Below, piece after piece: positions 1 through 13,092 of a stretch of DNA of 64,000 bases (its first letter is position 1; every line of letters begins with the position of its first letter). This DNA comes from Saxidomus purpurata. Its lineage: Eukaryota; Mollusca; Bivalvia; Venerida; Veneridae. The position numbers and the translations under genes were made by a program. Under the pieces are notes generated by a model. It worked only from the letters and a program-made list of their open reading frames with translations. It was not told where the DNA came from and searched no databases. The stretch lies in the NCBI GenBank assembly GCA_022818135.1, contig JAFMSR010000010.1:16680222-16744221 (forward strand). Direction: 5' to 3'.

Positions 1-118
1 GGGACCAGATATGCAATATTAAAACTGATATGTTAAAATGCATTTTTTCTGAAAAAGCTTGTCAGAATTTGATTTTGTTTGGCACAAGTAATCAACTAAG
101 TATAGGCTACAGTTTCTT

Positions 119-171
119 ATATTGGCCTTGGGCCAATACGACCACCCTCGGACAAATAACAAGGCCAATAT
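119..171. repeat. Short perfect inverted repeat (hairpin)
   Basis: The 12-mer ATATTGGCCTTG at 119-130 has its exact reverse complement at 160-171, with a loop of about 29 bases. A half-copy of the same GGCC motif (GGGCCAAT) lies in the loop. The function is unknown; it could be a remnant of a MITE terminus. Confidence 0.6.
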
Positions 172-222
172 GAAATCACTTGATTAATGATAATTTTATT
201 ATTCAACTTTACAATATTGGCT

Positions 223-342
223 AAATAAACAAGAATATAAAGAGAATCTAGGTGTGTTATGGCGCATCGCTTTCAAAGAGCATATATATAACGCGCATTT
301 AAATTTTTGTATCAAAATAAACAAGAATATAAAGAGAATCTA
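223..342. repeat. 28-bp direct repeat pair, 92 bp apart
   Basis: The segment at 223-250 (AAATAAACAAGAATATAAAG, continuing GAGAATCTA) recurs identically at 315-342. The 64 bp between them is unique. This could be a footprint of a local duplication. No gene is involved. Confidence 0.7.
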
Positions 343-1431
343 ACATGTTCATGAGTTGTGGATAAGGAAATTCCACCCAAGGGTTGAGATACGTCACAAA
401 AATGAGGCTCTGCCGAGTTTTTTTGGACGTATCTCAACAGAAGGGTGCGAAACTAAGTCGAGTGATTTCTACATATTAATTTATGCTCGATTTCGACACA
501 TCCGCCATTTCACTGGCACCCTAGAACGTCCCACATACATTTATACTCCAAGAATTCGAGGACGAATTCTAGTTAGGATGGGATGTATTTAGTAGAGGTA
601 TACTTCCTTGCGATTGAGCTAGCTTTTATGGCGAGGTGGTAGAGGATCCGCGTACGGTCATGCATAGTTGTTAGCATAGCTACGTCGTATAGCCTAGTAG
701 AGCAAGCGCTAATTACAGAAATCATACTATTCTTAATAACCAGTTGACCGGCGATGATTTAAATTTTGTTTTAGTATGGGATGAGTTTTGAACACAATAG
801 TTATATTTGTATGTAACTTCCACTCAAAAAGGGGTTGCGATCCCCTTTCCTGTCCCTAGTTTCGGACCGGGGGAAGGTGGCCAGTCAACATGCGTTTACT
901 TTTTAAGATAGACCATCTATAGATCTATAAAGTAGACATTAAATGTGATATTCTATGTAAATTGTCTCATCCAGTTCTCGAGATTTTAAGTGCGAGCGAT
1001 ACCTAAACACAAGATAGATAATGTACGTTTATCGGCTCTATAGGCATTGCAAATGTTTAGTTGCTCGCCGTGAGTTTTATTAATGTAGTGACGTCAGCAA
1101 TTACGTAATATGCTCACATCAGTAGGTACATGTAGTAACCTAAATAGTTAACGGACGCCATTTTTATGTAGATGTATGTAAAGACCATCAACTATTAGGA
1201 ATGTTGTGATTCAAAGGGATGAGATTGGATTCCAGTTTCAACTGGAGAAAATACGAAGGATAAGGATTTCATCAAGTTACGGGTCTTTTTTTTTCGTGGT
1301 ATGCTTTTGAAACACTGAAATATTAACTAGTGTTTCAATAATATCCCACGGTTGTTTACCCGGAGATCGGTGTGTAGGAAACTAGGAATTACAGTAGATT
1401 CAACGCATGTTTATAAAACTCTGTAGATCTA

Positions 1432-4085
1432 CTTGAAAATATATCGTAGTTTGACATGTTTTCGATACGTACGTATTTTCGATACTTTAACCTTTTTGCG
1501 CATGCTTTTTGAACCGGAAGTTGAATTACGTCATTGTTTGTTTACACTACGCACCGGACTCATCATCTTTCGATCTCCGGTGAAACTTTTGCAAAATGCG
1601 TCAAAAGCAAGTAAGTAGACATTTGTTATTTACCTGTATTTATTAAATTGCTGTTTCTGTTATTACTTTTTCATAGTTGCATAGCAACACTCTTAAAATG
1701 CATGTGAAATATCTTGAGAAATTTTTCAAGCTGTAGAATGGAGGCTACGTTCGTCTGCTCTTCAAAAAGTCACATGACTGTCATGTGACATGGAACTGAG
1801 ATTGGTACAGGGTGCTTGAAAAGTACTGTAACACTATGTAATTTTTTACACACTTGGAGTCTGCATTTAATGCACATATTATTGAATAATAATAAGTGAT
1901 TATACCCTCTCTTGTATCAAGTTACATGGTACTTATGAAAGTTTATTCTATCTTTTCAGGCAAATCCTACATCTTCTGTGTCAAAGTATAGGATATATTC
2001 GCCTACAGCAATGACAAATGCTTATCAGGCAGTAAGAGAAATGAGGATGCCAGTTAAGACTGCTGCACGGCAATATGGTGTTCCGCAAACAACCTTGCGT
2101 GATCGAATTCTTGGGAGGATAGATCCAGAAACGACATCATCAGGACCCCAGGCTTTACTCAGTCAACATGAAGAGGCAGTATTTGTTGAACATATAAAGG
2201 CTATGGCTCAGCTGGGTTATGGTTATTCACGCAGTGAGCTTATTGATCAGGCTTCTAATTATGCTGTGTTTCTTGGTAAACGTGATCAGGAACATCCATT
2301 GAGTGACAGATGGTACAGGTCTTTCATGGACAGATGGCCAGAACTTAAGAAAGTGAAACCCAGATCACTTGTGAATTATAGGGCACAAGCAACTTCAAAA
2401 GCAAATGTAACTGATTACTTTAGTAACTTGAAATCCACCTTGCTGAAAGAAAATTTGATGGACAAACCTGAACATATATATAATGTTGATGAAAAGGGGA
2501 TTCAAACTGAGCATAGCCCACCATATGTCATTTGTGCAGAGAGTTCTACACCTGCAATCACCTCGTCTAGAACATGTATTACTACAATACTAGGATGTGG
2601 CAGCGCATTAGGGACACAAATACCTCCCTATTTTGTTTTCAAAGGCAAGCGCATGAGAGATGAACTCTTAAAGGGAGCAAGCCCTGGCACGCAAGGAACA
2701 ATGACTGATTCTGGGTGGTCGAATTCAGATGTGTTCTATAAATACTTAGATACACATTTTCTCAAATATGTTCAACGTGCTAATAAAGATCAACCGCTGT
2801 TGCTCATCTTTGACGGGCACAAGTCACACATTACCGTACCAGTCATTAACTGGGCCAAGGACCATAATGTGAGCTTGTTTGTTCTACCAGCCCATAATAG
2901 CCATGTGCTCCAACCTCTGGACGTAGGTTGCTATGGACCCATGCAGCGCATTTATAATGCTCAGTGCCACAAGTTTTTACGACAAAACCCTGCTTCCAAG
3001 ATTACTAGGTATGATGTTTGCTCACTAGCATCCAATGCATATAACTCTGCACTATCAGTTGTCAATCTAAGGTCGGCATTCAAGCGCACAGGGATCTACC
3101 CTTTCAATCCAGATGTCATTTTGGATACCCAGCTTGCACCCTCAAAGGCATATTTATCTCCTGAAATTGATACAGACATACCTGCAGCAGCAAACAACAT
3201 AACTACTGCTCCTCAGCCTGCCGAATTCTTTGAAACTGCTGAAAAGGTCATTGCAGATAAAAAGGCATTTGAACGTAAACAGCAGAACAAAACAATCAGC
3301 AGCATAGTATCTGGAAAATCCATTACATCTCCTACTGTGCAAGAGCAAATTCTTACCCACAAATGTGAAACAAAAGCAAAATCATCAAACAAGACTGAGA
3401 ATTTGAAAGTGAAAAAATGTGTTACACCTTCATCCAAAGGTATTAAACGGCAGCGTGTACAAAGCCCCAAGCCTGGTCCCTCAAGACAAACAGCAACACA
3501 TATACAATCTGATTACTCTTCAGAAGATGAGATGACTGATAATGAGAAATGTTGCATTTGTCATCTGTTTCAGCCCAAGGAGCTTCAAAATTGTGTCTCA
3601 GTTGTATTTACTAAATGGGCTCAGTGTGACTATCCTGCATGTGGACACTGGACACATCTGAAATTCTGTTGTAGGCAGTCAGTAGTCAGGCTACATGATG
3701 AATTTATTTGCCCATGTCATGATAGTAATAACACAGAAGAGTGATAAAATCTCAGATTTATCACATATTGTTCATTGTTTTAGAGTAGGTAGTGAATTTT
3801 GGGCCATGACTGTACAAAGCAACTCTTCTGTGTGGAGGGAAAAAAGGTATCGAAAATAAGACAATTTTTCAAAATGGCGACCTAGTTTGACACTTGTTAG
3901 GAAACTGTTAATGTTTTATCACTGATTGTTTAAATGTTTATGACAACAGCCTTGTTGAAGACCTTATAGGTCATATTAAAAGGTATGTGCTTGATTTCTG
4001 TCTTACGTTAATTTCTCTTTGTAACAGATCGACTTGAATCTTAGAGTATCGAAAACCGGTCAAACCATGATACTATTTTGATAAG
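1432..4085 (+). mobile_element. pogo/Tigger-type DNA transposon, apparently near complete
   Basis: An intact DDD transposase gene lies between imperfect terminal inverted repeats of about 37-40 bp. The left end (1432-1468) begins CTTGAAAATA and ends GTTTTCGATAC. The reverse complement of the right end (4085-4046) begins CTTATCAAAATA and ends GGTTTTCGATAC. The inner 20 bases (1449-1468 versus 4046-4065) match at 18 positions. Both ends are bordered by TA (1430-1431, 4086-4087), the target duplication expected for Tc1/mariner/pogo elements. A second inverted pair of TTTTCGATAC motifs lies further inside (1473-1485 and 3847-3857) and may be transposase-binding subterminal repeats. The exact ends are inferred because no empty site is available. 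Confidence 0.75.
1596..3744 (+). CDS. pogo/Tigger-family transposase (CENP-B/DDE_1 type), one intron, PHD-like C-terminus
   Basis: Mobilises its own element by cut-and-paste in the nucleus. The open frame has no ATG near its 5' end. A short first exon solves this: ATG CGT CAA AAG CAA at 1596-1610 followed by donor GTAAGT, an intron 1611-1959 ending in a pyrimidine-rich TTTTCAG, then exon 2 from 1960 in phase 0. This gives 599 residues. In that numbering there is an N-terminal psq-type helix-turn-helix (about 16-60), a CENP-B-like DNA-binding part (about 70-140) and a DDE_1 catalytic core. The likely catalytic aspartates are D182 (YNVDEKG), D290 (FDGHKSH) and D326 (LQPLDVG), 36 residues apart for the last pair. 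Past a Ser/Lys-rich linker, the last 60 residues hold a Cys/His-rich PHD-like finger (CCICH ... HWTH ... CPCH), as in many animal Tigger/Jerky-like proteins. No stops or frameshifts are seen, so it is either recently active or domesticated. An ATTAAA lies at 3975. Confidence 0.88.
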
Positions 4086-6743
4086 TAAGTGATGCTTGCT
4101 CGTGAAAGACGGGGAGTATGTGGACAAGACGGTCTAGTTCTTCATACTTTGAACAATGAACTCACCGTAATTTTTTTTTTCTAGATTCTACATTAATTAA
4201 ATTTTCAATTAGCATTCACAATTTGGAGACATTCCCAGAGATTTTAGGAATAAGGACACGTGCATTTTCGTGTACATCATCCAAAACAAAGATGGCGTCG
4301 AAAATACACAATGGACAGCTGCCATAGAAAAAATTTATTTGAGGATAACAAGAAAACCAAGGAACCGATCGAAAAATCCTTTAAATTTGGGAGGGTGACT
4401 TTTTCATAGATTATCAAACAGGTATTTATTTTTAGCTGTGTTGTCCAAAAGTACCTTTTCCAGGCCAAAAAAAAACAAAAATAATATCAAACAGGGAATG
4501 CCACGTACCAAAAACACACAAAGTTGAGTTTCCCGTTATTGTGTTCATGCATATGTACTTGACTTATAGGGTCTCTAAACAAAAGTGACACTTTTAACGT
4601 TTAAAGAAATTGAAAACTGCCATCATATAATTACCACGGCAAAGATGTAAAAATAGTTATAGCAAGGAAATAGCTGGTCATCAAAATATTAACATCGTAA
4701 TAAAAACTTCCTTTTATCAATTTAAATTGATATAATTCTAATAGAACTGTGCTTTATTTACTCTAAAACAATGTTGACCTCATATTATAGTAGTGTTTAT
4801 GGTACTCGTTTTTATATGAAATATATAGCATGTAATTTCGATTTAAAACGCAGTTTGGGAGATTTTAGTACAAATAAGGGTCAATTTCGTCGCAACGCCA
4901 TCTTTCTTGATAGTACAAAAGCTACAAATAATTTTGTAAAACATGGGATTTTCATTTTCAATGTCCCATAAGACAATCAGTTACAAAAATGATTAAAGCT
5001 ATGTTTCAGATTGCATGTTTAAGAACTTCGAAATTTGATACTGTTTAAAGGGACACTCTCTACATCTAGCAGATTATATATCCAAACATAAATAATGTAC
5101 TCAATAAACGTAAAATGATAAAATAAATACAATTTTAAAGAATAACATATATCGAAAAGCCTCATTTAGCACATATAATCAACTGTCTGTAATAAATCGC
5201 TATACATCCATAAAATGTACAACAACAACTTTTCATAGATTATGAATGTTTTACGGTATTGCAACATATTTTAAAACGATGATTTTAGCGATGATGACTT
5301 GAATGAATAGCTTTAACATTTAGATTAAGTTCAAATAGTTGCCAATTTTCTATAATTTAAGATTTTGAAGTTATTTAATTTGACACCAGTTTTAGGGATG
5401 TTATCTTTTTAGGAGGTATATAAAATCTCCAAATTAAATCTTACGCTTATGCATTTATGTTATCATTTGCATAACCGTGCGAAAATTTAATGAAGCTTAC
5501 CTTTCAATATTATAATCCAAAATATAACCACTACCAACAGGAAATTCATATTGTGACAATCTCTAACGTTTGTTTCAGTTATTCTGTACATGTAACAGTA
5601 AACAAGATTATCTCTGGTTGGCAGCAGTTTCAACAACGTTTCAGCCTATTTTATGAAGTTAGTAGATATTCTGAGATTCATATTCAGCCATCTATATACT
5701 AACTGTAACTGCCGTGCCATGACTCTTCATTAGCAAAAAAAGGTTGTTGTCATTATGCATCGTCTTACCTAGCAACGAACTGCCTGTGAACGTGCAATCA
5801 ACTTTGCATGAATGGGCGTCAGACCAGCCAACGATCTGTAAAATTATTGGCTATTCAAATAACAAGCAAGCACGTAGAATGATATCAAACTATTGGATTC
5901 GGGATTATAATGAATAAAACTGCAAATACTTCAAAGAGAAATGGATAGTTTACAGCGTGTCGTAACATATCTAGTAGTGACTTCTCTAGATTGAACTTCT
6001 GATGAAAAGACGTACGTCATCAAAATTGGAGGACAGTCAAATATTTTTAAAGCCAGCCACCGCCAAATATTACAAAAACTGTATTCAACTGACTTAAGAT
6101 ATCACTTTTAACCGTTCTCTTATGCAAACTACACACATTCTGCCAGCAAAGCCTCCTCCTAGAAAATATCAAATCATGTATTCTATGGTGTAATAGTCAA
6201 GTATTGTATTATAAATGTAACAGGAAGAATATGAATGGAAAATTCAACAACAGCACATTTTTACAACAACGTTTTTATAGCATCATTTTCATATTCAGCT
6301 GCTCGGTCCGTTCGAGTTCGAGCATGAATGACGGAGCCGTGATGCGTGCGCCATGATGTAGCGAAGTGCACACTATATAGCAGGTTATTGAAGTTGTTGC
6401 TGGTATCAACGATGCTGGTATCGATGATGCTGGTATCGATGATGGTATAATGTCGAATATCTCTGCTGAGAAGTTCGGTAGACCACACATTGGACATTCC
6501 CGGGTGTAGTTGGCTAAAGCTTGAATATAGCAGCATTAATTCCCATGCATTCCTGGTGATATGCCGCAACAAAATCGACCTTTTGCCCGTTAACAAGCAA
6601 ACAGATTTTCCTCTTCCGCCGGTCTTTACTGCGCACCTTATCAGCGGGTGTGCAGCATTAACATTGGTCATTCGAAGACTGAATATAATTGTTGTTTAAC
6701 TGCGAGTGCAATGTAAGCATAACATGTTGATCTATACGGTCTG
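4086..6743. other. Non-coding interval
   Basis: AT-rich sequence without a supported gene. The open frame at 6261-6671 (minus) matches nothing I recognise and runs through a 12-bp tandem repeat (GATGCTGGTATC, about three units near 6399-6443). I regard it as chance. Confidence 0.5.
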
Positions 6744-9180
6744 TAATATGGACAAGGCAAGGGCGATAATTTTTATTAATATTTTCTTAAACGAAAACAA
6801 GTCAATGTTGTAGTATAGACTTTTGTGAGGGCCGGTTAAAGCAACTCTCTGGTAAAGTTCATCCTCAGTACCCAGGTTATTCATACCATTCATGAATTCG
6901 TAATAGACCGTGGGCTCCGACGATGGACCTGTTTATAAAGCTGATCAACGAGTGGAGTCACACGTTAGAAATATGCTTACAAAAATTCACTTTTCTCAGA
7001 GACGCATATTCTAAATGATGTAGCAAGTTGGTTTCAAAAGTTACATGAAGGAAATTATGGGTAAAGATTGAGAAAAGGCATCTGCCGAAAGACAGGCAGA
7101 TAACAGTACTTAAAATTCAATATTAACATGCGTAACTAAGGCATTTAGTCCACACGGTAACAGTTAGTTACCTTTCTTCTTATCATTCTCCTAGTTTGTG
7201 ATTATCTCCCCACATCCACTGCCATTGCCGCCAAAACTGCAAGTAAGTGAAAGGAAATACTGACAACAGTTAATTTGAAGACATGCATTTAGAATTCCGT
7301 ACACAAATATCTATGACATATAATTGAAAATAATATCTCTTAATGTTTGGGGGATATCTCTTTCTTTTGACTAATTAGTGAAACAGCTTGCAATCAAGCA
7401 GTCAGTCCACTTACGCACTCATTCCCTTTTGGATAACTTGTAGTCCAATCCATTTGCTCTTTTTCATTACTTATGTAGAAGCAAGTGCAAGATCATCACT
7501 TCATTCGTCAACAGTGGTTTTTTTCTGTTTCAAAATATGGCGTCTTGTGCTAGTTATCATTAACTGGGTTTTGATTTATTTCGGGTGCATATGCACATGA
7601 TGTTATACTGCACTGTAGCTATATATGTAATATGGACAAGGCAAGGGAGGTAATTCTTATTGATATTTTATTTAATTAAAAACCTCATAGAGACGCTTTG
7701 TTTATCTCCAGAAGTCATCTATTGAATTGTATAGATATAAGTCTTCTCGGTAATTGTTATTGCTATTTTTGTAAATTTTTAAACCAGATCTAATAAATTT
7801 AAATATTTTATATATATATAGGCAGCATGTACAGATATGGTATCACTCTGACACCAATATAGTAATTAATACATTTTGTGATGGCCAGTTGTAGCAGCTC
7901 TCGGGTAAAGCACGTCTTTATCATGACCTGTTAATAGTACTGGTCAAATTCCATAAACGCGTAAGAAATATGTTTTCTACATGCCACTGCCTGTGTCAGA
8001 GACGCTTATAAGATTATTTCCTTCATGTGCAGGATTCTACAGATGCACAATTTCAAAGTCCAGTCGATGAAAAGATTTATTTCTATAAAATATTAAATAA
8101 GTACTAAGACATTCGTATACCCAAAATCAATGTCCCTTCTTCATCCAAATTATTTGGGAAAAAATAGGGCTTTTTTAAAACTGAAAACAATAGTACCGGG
8201 CCTTATTCGAGAGAAATATATACATTGTATACGAGTTCAATATAAAAGCGGTAATTACTTATTTTGTAATACCTATTTAACCTTTAAAAAAATCAGATAG
8301 AAGAGGAGCAGTATGGTGGTAATGTATCAAGTTGGTCGTTAGAGCTATATTGAACCGTATATGTCCCGGAACGTATATATCACACGAGAGAGAAAATTCG
8401 ACCGCATATGTCACACGTGTGATATATTCGGTCGAAAATAGTCTTCGCGTGAAACGTATATGGCACATAATATGTATACGTTTGACTTCGAATTTTATAG
8501 GAACACGAAAACGAATATCTCACATGCAGAAAAAGGCAAATAAAAACGAAATGTAACGATGTTTGGGAGGCATCTATATAGGTATATACATGTATATAGG
8601 TGTAATGTGGAGAGCCGAAATGCAAGACATGATTATCCAAGAAAGTCCAAGGTAAACGACATGCAATCAACACTTATTGGAACTTAAACACAGAGTAAAC
8701 TTGATATATCTGCATGGCCGGCTCCTGTGGATCGGTTCCGATCCTCTTCCTGGAATGACTTAAGCAAAAGTATAATTTGTACTTTCATGCACTTTAATAT
8801 CACAACCTATGAGACATATACGTTTCGGTGTAAACTGTCAAAAATGACCAAACGAATATGTCACATTAAACACGTGTTACATTTACGGTCGAATATATCA
8901 CACACGTGTGATATATACGTTCCGGGACATATAGGGTTCAACAGAGCTACATGAAGGGAATTATGGGAAAAGATTCGGATATATCTAACAGTATTTAAAA
9001 TTCAGTATGAACATGAGTAACTAAGGCATTCAGTCCATACAGCTACCTGTTTTCTTACCATTCTCGATTATTGCCGTTTTGTGATTATCTACCCACATCC
9101 ACTGCCATTGCCTCCAAAACTGCAAGCAAACGTAAGAAAATATTAACAACAATGAATTGATTTGAAATCATGCAAAGAAT
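6744..9180. repeat. Diverged tandem duplication of about 0.6-1 kb
   Basis: Segment 6744-7290 and segment 7626-9170 share ordered blocks. GTAATATGGACAAGGCAAGG occurs at both starts. A GTAGCAGCTCTCGGGTAAAG-like block, a CAGAGACGC block, TACATGAAGG and the stretch ACATCCACTGCCATTGCC then occur in both. The second copy is lengthened by the MITE at 8351-8940, inserted just before TACATGAAGG. A third partial copy of the GTAGCAGCTCTCGGGTAAAG block lies near 9811. No coding function is seen. Confidence 0.65.
8351..8940. mobile_element. MITE with about 35-bp terminal inverted repeats
   Basis: The left end starts TGAACCGTATATGTCCCGG. The right end, reverse-complemented, starts TGAACCCTATATGTCCCGG, and the two stay similar through AACGTATATATCACAC. 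The interior is itself palindromic: 8398-8433 is a near-perfect inverted repeat centred on CACACGTGTG, and the same motif recurs near 8897. There is no coding potential. The segment interrupts the second copy of the local duplication, which fixes it as an insertion. The target duplication is unclear. Confidence 0.75.
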
Positions 9181-11626
9181 TTCTTACAGAGATATCTATA
9201 ACATATCACTTAACGTGAAGGTGATATCTCTTATTTTTTGAGATATCTTTAGAAACTTAAAAGATATCTCTTTAAAGAATAATATCACTCATTGTAACAG
9301 AGGTATGATATATCTCGGATTACGTTTATTTGAAAGAGATATAGTGACAGCCCTATTATGCCGAGCAGGGTTCACGCCCCACTCCCCTACCCCCTCCCGT
9401 GGTCGGATAAGCGGGAGTAGTATTGATTGTGTGTTCCTAATAGAAGAAAAAGAAAAAACTACTTCTTAAAACGTTCACCAGATAACATGAAAAAAAAAAA
9501 TCTTAATATCTGATTAACTGCCCTTGAAAACTACATTGACGCTTCATAGATAATTGCGGTATGTAACGTGATCAAAATACCAATAAAAGGGAGACAATTT
9601 CTATATTTACTTACTTAGATTGAAACACATTGGAAGAACATAATTATAATATCTGAAACCTGTATTTCATAATACATAAATATCTTTCATCTTGCTAAAT
9701 TATAAGGGGTATTTACCAGTGGAAGTATGGTTAAACATTTGAATATTTTGGACGGTCCAATATTTCAACACGTCGTAGCGTCAATAAAGTGATTACGGAT
9801 ATTTGAAGGCCAGTAGTAGCAGCTCTCGGGTAAAGACTTCTTTTTTACCATGATCTGTGAAATGTGCTGGTCATCTATCGCTATATTAAAGGAAACAAAT
9901 TTAAAACAAAATAATATTTTCAAAATATGCTAATATGAGATGGGAATTATCATGCGCAAGTTTTTATATTAATATCAATTATTATTTCAAGTTATTGCAC
10001 TTCAAAATGACCTGACACATTTTTGTTTCAAAAAGATGAATGCTTTGAAATATACTTTGGAAAGAAAATTATAGGTCTATCTACTAAGATTTTTTTCTCG
10101 TTTTAGCAGAAAATAATGAAACGAAACATTACAACTATGTTGATTATCTATCTTTGACTAGGAAATTCAAAAATGAAGCTCACCATAGTCAACAGAAATA
10201 TTACTCATAACTTTGGTAAAAGTTACAAATCAGGTAGCGATTGCATTTTTCTGATCTTCAAGGGCAGATCATTCAAGAGCAAGCCCGGTGACCTATGATT
10301 TTTATTTCAGATTTCTGTTTTAAACTCGATTCTCAGTCAGACTTCTAAGTTTGAAGAAATTCTATGAAAGGTAAAATTTGGCCGGACATTTTATACACAG
10401 AACTGGTTTTTCAAATTGTATTGTACGAAGGTACGAGGTTTGGGACTAGAATCTACTTCAGATATCAAGAGTACCATGGCCGTCAAGACTTGCTTCCAGA
10501 TCTTCAACAAAGTATGGCCAGCCGTGCCACTGGAAGAAGTCCAAGGTTCGAAACGCGATGGCTAACACGAACTTCGAAGTTGTTGTTGTTGTTGTTGTTG
10601 TTAACGGTCTGGCATATGACGAGTCGTCTGCTCTTCCAGTCAAGTGTCTTGCTTCCGAGGGTCCAACCATAAACCACAAATAGCTGTAAAAGCGACTGAA
10701 ACCATACATGGAGATAAAAAAAGAATATTATCAAGATTGAAGACAGCTTAAGGTAGACATAAACACATTGTATATTTATATATAATGCACTAGTATCCAT
10801 CGAGAGGAAAGGACATTGTATCTTATGCTAGTTTATAGTTGCACACATAATTGCTTTTCTAGATTTCTGAGCCTTCGTTTTTCCAGAAATAATAAATCAG
10901 TTTTATTAAAGTTAGACTTTAAAGAATGAATATGAATTTAATGAATTTCTACAGAAACTAAATGCTACATTACGTAGAATAAACAAGTCTTGATAGAAGA
11001 AACGGAATCGCCCTTTCTGATTCTGAAGATTCAGTATGTTAAAATTTTATGCGTTTCATTCTTTGCAAAGGGGAAACACTACAGTTCCTCAGTATTACCA
11101 TTAGAGTATACATGTATGTAATACTCTCCCTTTATTCCATACTACATGTATATGTCTCCGGTACAAACCAAACGTTTAACCGATACCTTACTATGAATTT
11201 GTCTCACTTCATTTTAGACTATACAATTGATTCTCCAAATGAGTGTTTACCAAATATTCACTGACTTAATAGCAAACATTGCAGATCATGATCAGGCTGT
11301 GTAAATGGTCGCTGAGAGCAGAATCCCTTGCTGTCCGAAGGATATGTTATTGAGTAGCGATGGCGGTTTCAGCAGTTTCAAGTTGTTGGGGGACTTAAAC
11401 GCCAATTTCAACCGCGTTTTGCACTGTTTCAAGCGAAAATATGTCCTCACGCCCCTCAGTCCTCACAATGAAAGTAATGTCCCCGCAATGTGTATTTAAA
11501 GTTGACAAAATGTCCTCGCACACTCGTGCGCTTACGTTCTTCAAATTGCATTTTTTGTTAATTTTCATTTACTGTCAGTGATTCCTTAAAGTACAAACAA
11601 CAACAAAACAAAAATGAATAATACTC
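9181..11626. other. Non-coding interval with a (GTT)8 microsatellite
   Basis: No supported gene. A (GTT)8 run lies at 10579-10602, just after a B-box-like GGTTCGAAAC, so an old SINE with a GTT tail is possible but weak. The dispersed motif GCAGATCATGATCAGGCTG occurs at 11282. It also occurs, in either orientation, near 29813, 31450, 31570 and 37080. Confidence 0.45.
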
Positions 11627-12419
11627 GAAATTAATTGGGAAAAGCTGTCAAGTCATTAACCCATCGAAACTCTTTCTGAATAATAATTCTCTTGGCATTT
11701 TAGAAGTCACGCAATCCTCTTAATTGAATCCGACATTTCCAGGTAGAAATGGTTCAAATCATGCATTTGATTGGCAGTTACTGGGAGAAATCCTTCTGTA
11801 CAATTATAAAATAGTTATTTATTGTCTTACGTAATTGTTACTATAGGTGCTTGGAATTTAGAGCACCTACAGAATTCCGAAATGCATACCAATTCCGGGA
11901 ACAACATAATGAGGTTAATTAATATGTACTTTCTCTCATTTTGTTTGGTAACGCGAGACTACACTATTCAAGGCTGTCGATCTTGGGGGTGATGGGTTCG
12001 ATTCCTGTCACTGGCGGATTTTGACCATAGTATCTACGACCCTACATCAGACACGGACATTGAACAAAGCTTAAGGAAGCAGTCATCTGGTGTTAATATA
12101 AAGGTTAAACTTTTCTTGTAAGTGAAATCGACACCATCATCTTTTCTCGCTGCAGAATGTCACGTTCGTATATGAATATTACGCTGTGATCTCCCTGCTG
12201 GTCTTTATTCGCAGGGTGGTCTCTATTCGGATGTGGTCTTTAACACAGGTTTGACTGTAGTAGATGTTTTATTTCAAAGTTAAAAACAATAAATTCCAAG
12301 AAAGAAATATCTGTATAAATGTTTTGTGGATCTGTAATTAAGTGCTTTTGATATTGATGATTATTTTAACTTTGAGCCAGTAGCGTTAAGCAGAAAAACA
12401 TTAGTTATGTACTTAGTAT

Positions 12420-12600
12420 AGCTATTGATCGACTATAGAAGAGAAGCATCAACTATGTATAGCTATTGATGGACTATAGTAGACAAAATATCAACTATGT
12501 ATAGCTATTAATGGACTATAGTAGAGAAATATCAACTATGTATAGCTATTGATCGACTATAGAACAGAACCATTAGCTATAACATTATAGCTATTGGAGT
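12420..12600. repeat. Short tandem repeat, about 47-bp unit
   Basis: About four imperfect units containing TATAGCTATTGATCGACTATAG, separated by a purine-rich AGAGAA...ATCAACTATG spacer. The matching place in copy B (about 50,395-50,480) holds only about two units, so this is a VNTR between the copies. Each unit contains the near-palindrome ATAGCTAT. Confidence 0.7.
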
Positions 12601-13033
12601 CAGTAGCGTTAAACATAGTTATTTATAGCAATTGATAGACTATGAGGATTTTGGGGCATGATTTTCAGTGTTCCAAATTGAGACAAATGCAATCTTAGCT
12701 ATGACTGTCGTTATAAATGCTTCATCAACAACAGCTTTGGTCTTTGTATTAATGCTTTTATAATTACATTTTTAATTATGAATAGTTTGCTTTGTATGAG
12801 TAAAACATTTTAAAAAATAACACTGCTGAGTCTCGACTTCTTATGCTGAAAAAAGAATCGCACTATCAAAATGCTTAAATTTTACGTTTTTATGATTGTT
12901 CATATATAAAACATATATCATATATGCAAATCATTGCGATGATGTGTTTGGAACTGGGTGAACTCAGCTGTTATCAAAAACATAACTTTTCGCCCCCTCT
13001 CCCCACCCCGTCCACCTTGTGGGCGCGTCATTA

Positions 13034-13041
13034 TGACGTCA
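13034..13041 (+). promoter_or_regulatory. CRE/ATF-like site TGACGTCA
   Basis: Palindromic TGACGTCA 51 bases upstream of the start codon of the Cys-cluster gene, in a short GC-richer stretch (CCCCTCTCCCCACCCCGTCC just before). Conserved at 50953-50960 in copy B. Promoter function is inferred from position and motif only. Confidence 0.4.
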
Positions 13042-13092
13042 AAACATTACGTCGTAACCAAGGACTCTTGCAAGTTAGCAGAAACAGAAAAT

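Larger units (their letters stand above)
1..1431. other. Non-coding left flank
   Basis: AT-rich sequence with no convincing gene. The open frame at 356-592 has no ATG start and no recognisable domain. The only structure seen is the hairpin and the direct repeat listed separately. It ends at the TA dinucleotide that flanks the pogo-type transposon. Confidence 0.5.

Noticed and set aside
6261..6671. 136-residue frame on the minus strand
   Set aside because: No recognisable domain, includes a simple tandem repeat, no start context or splice signals of note.
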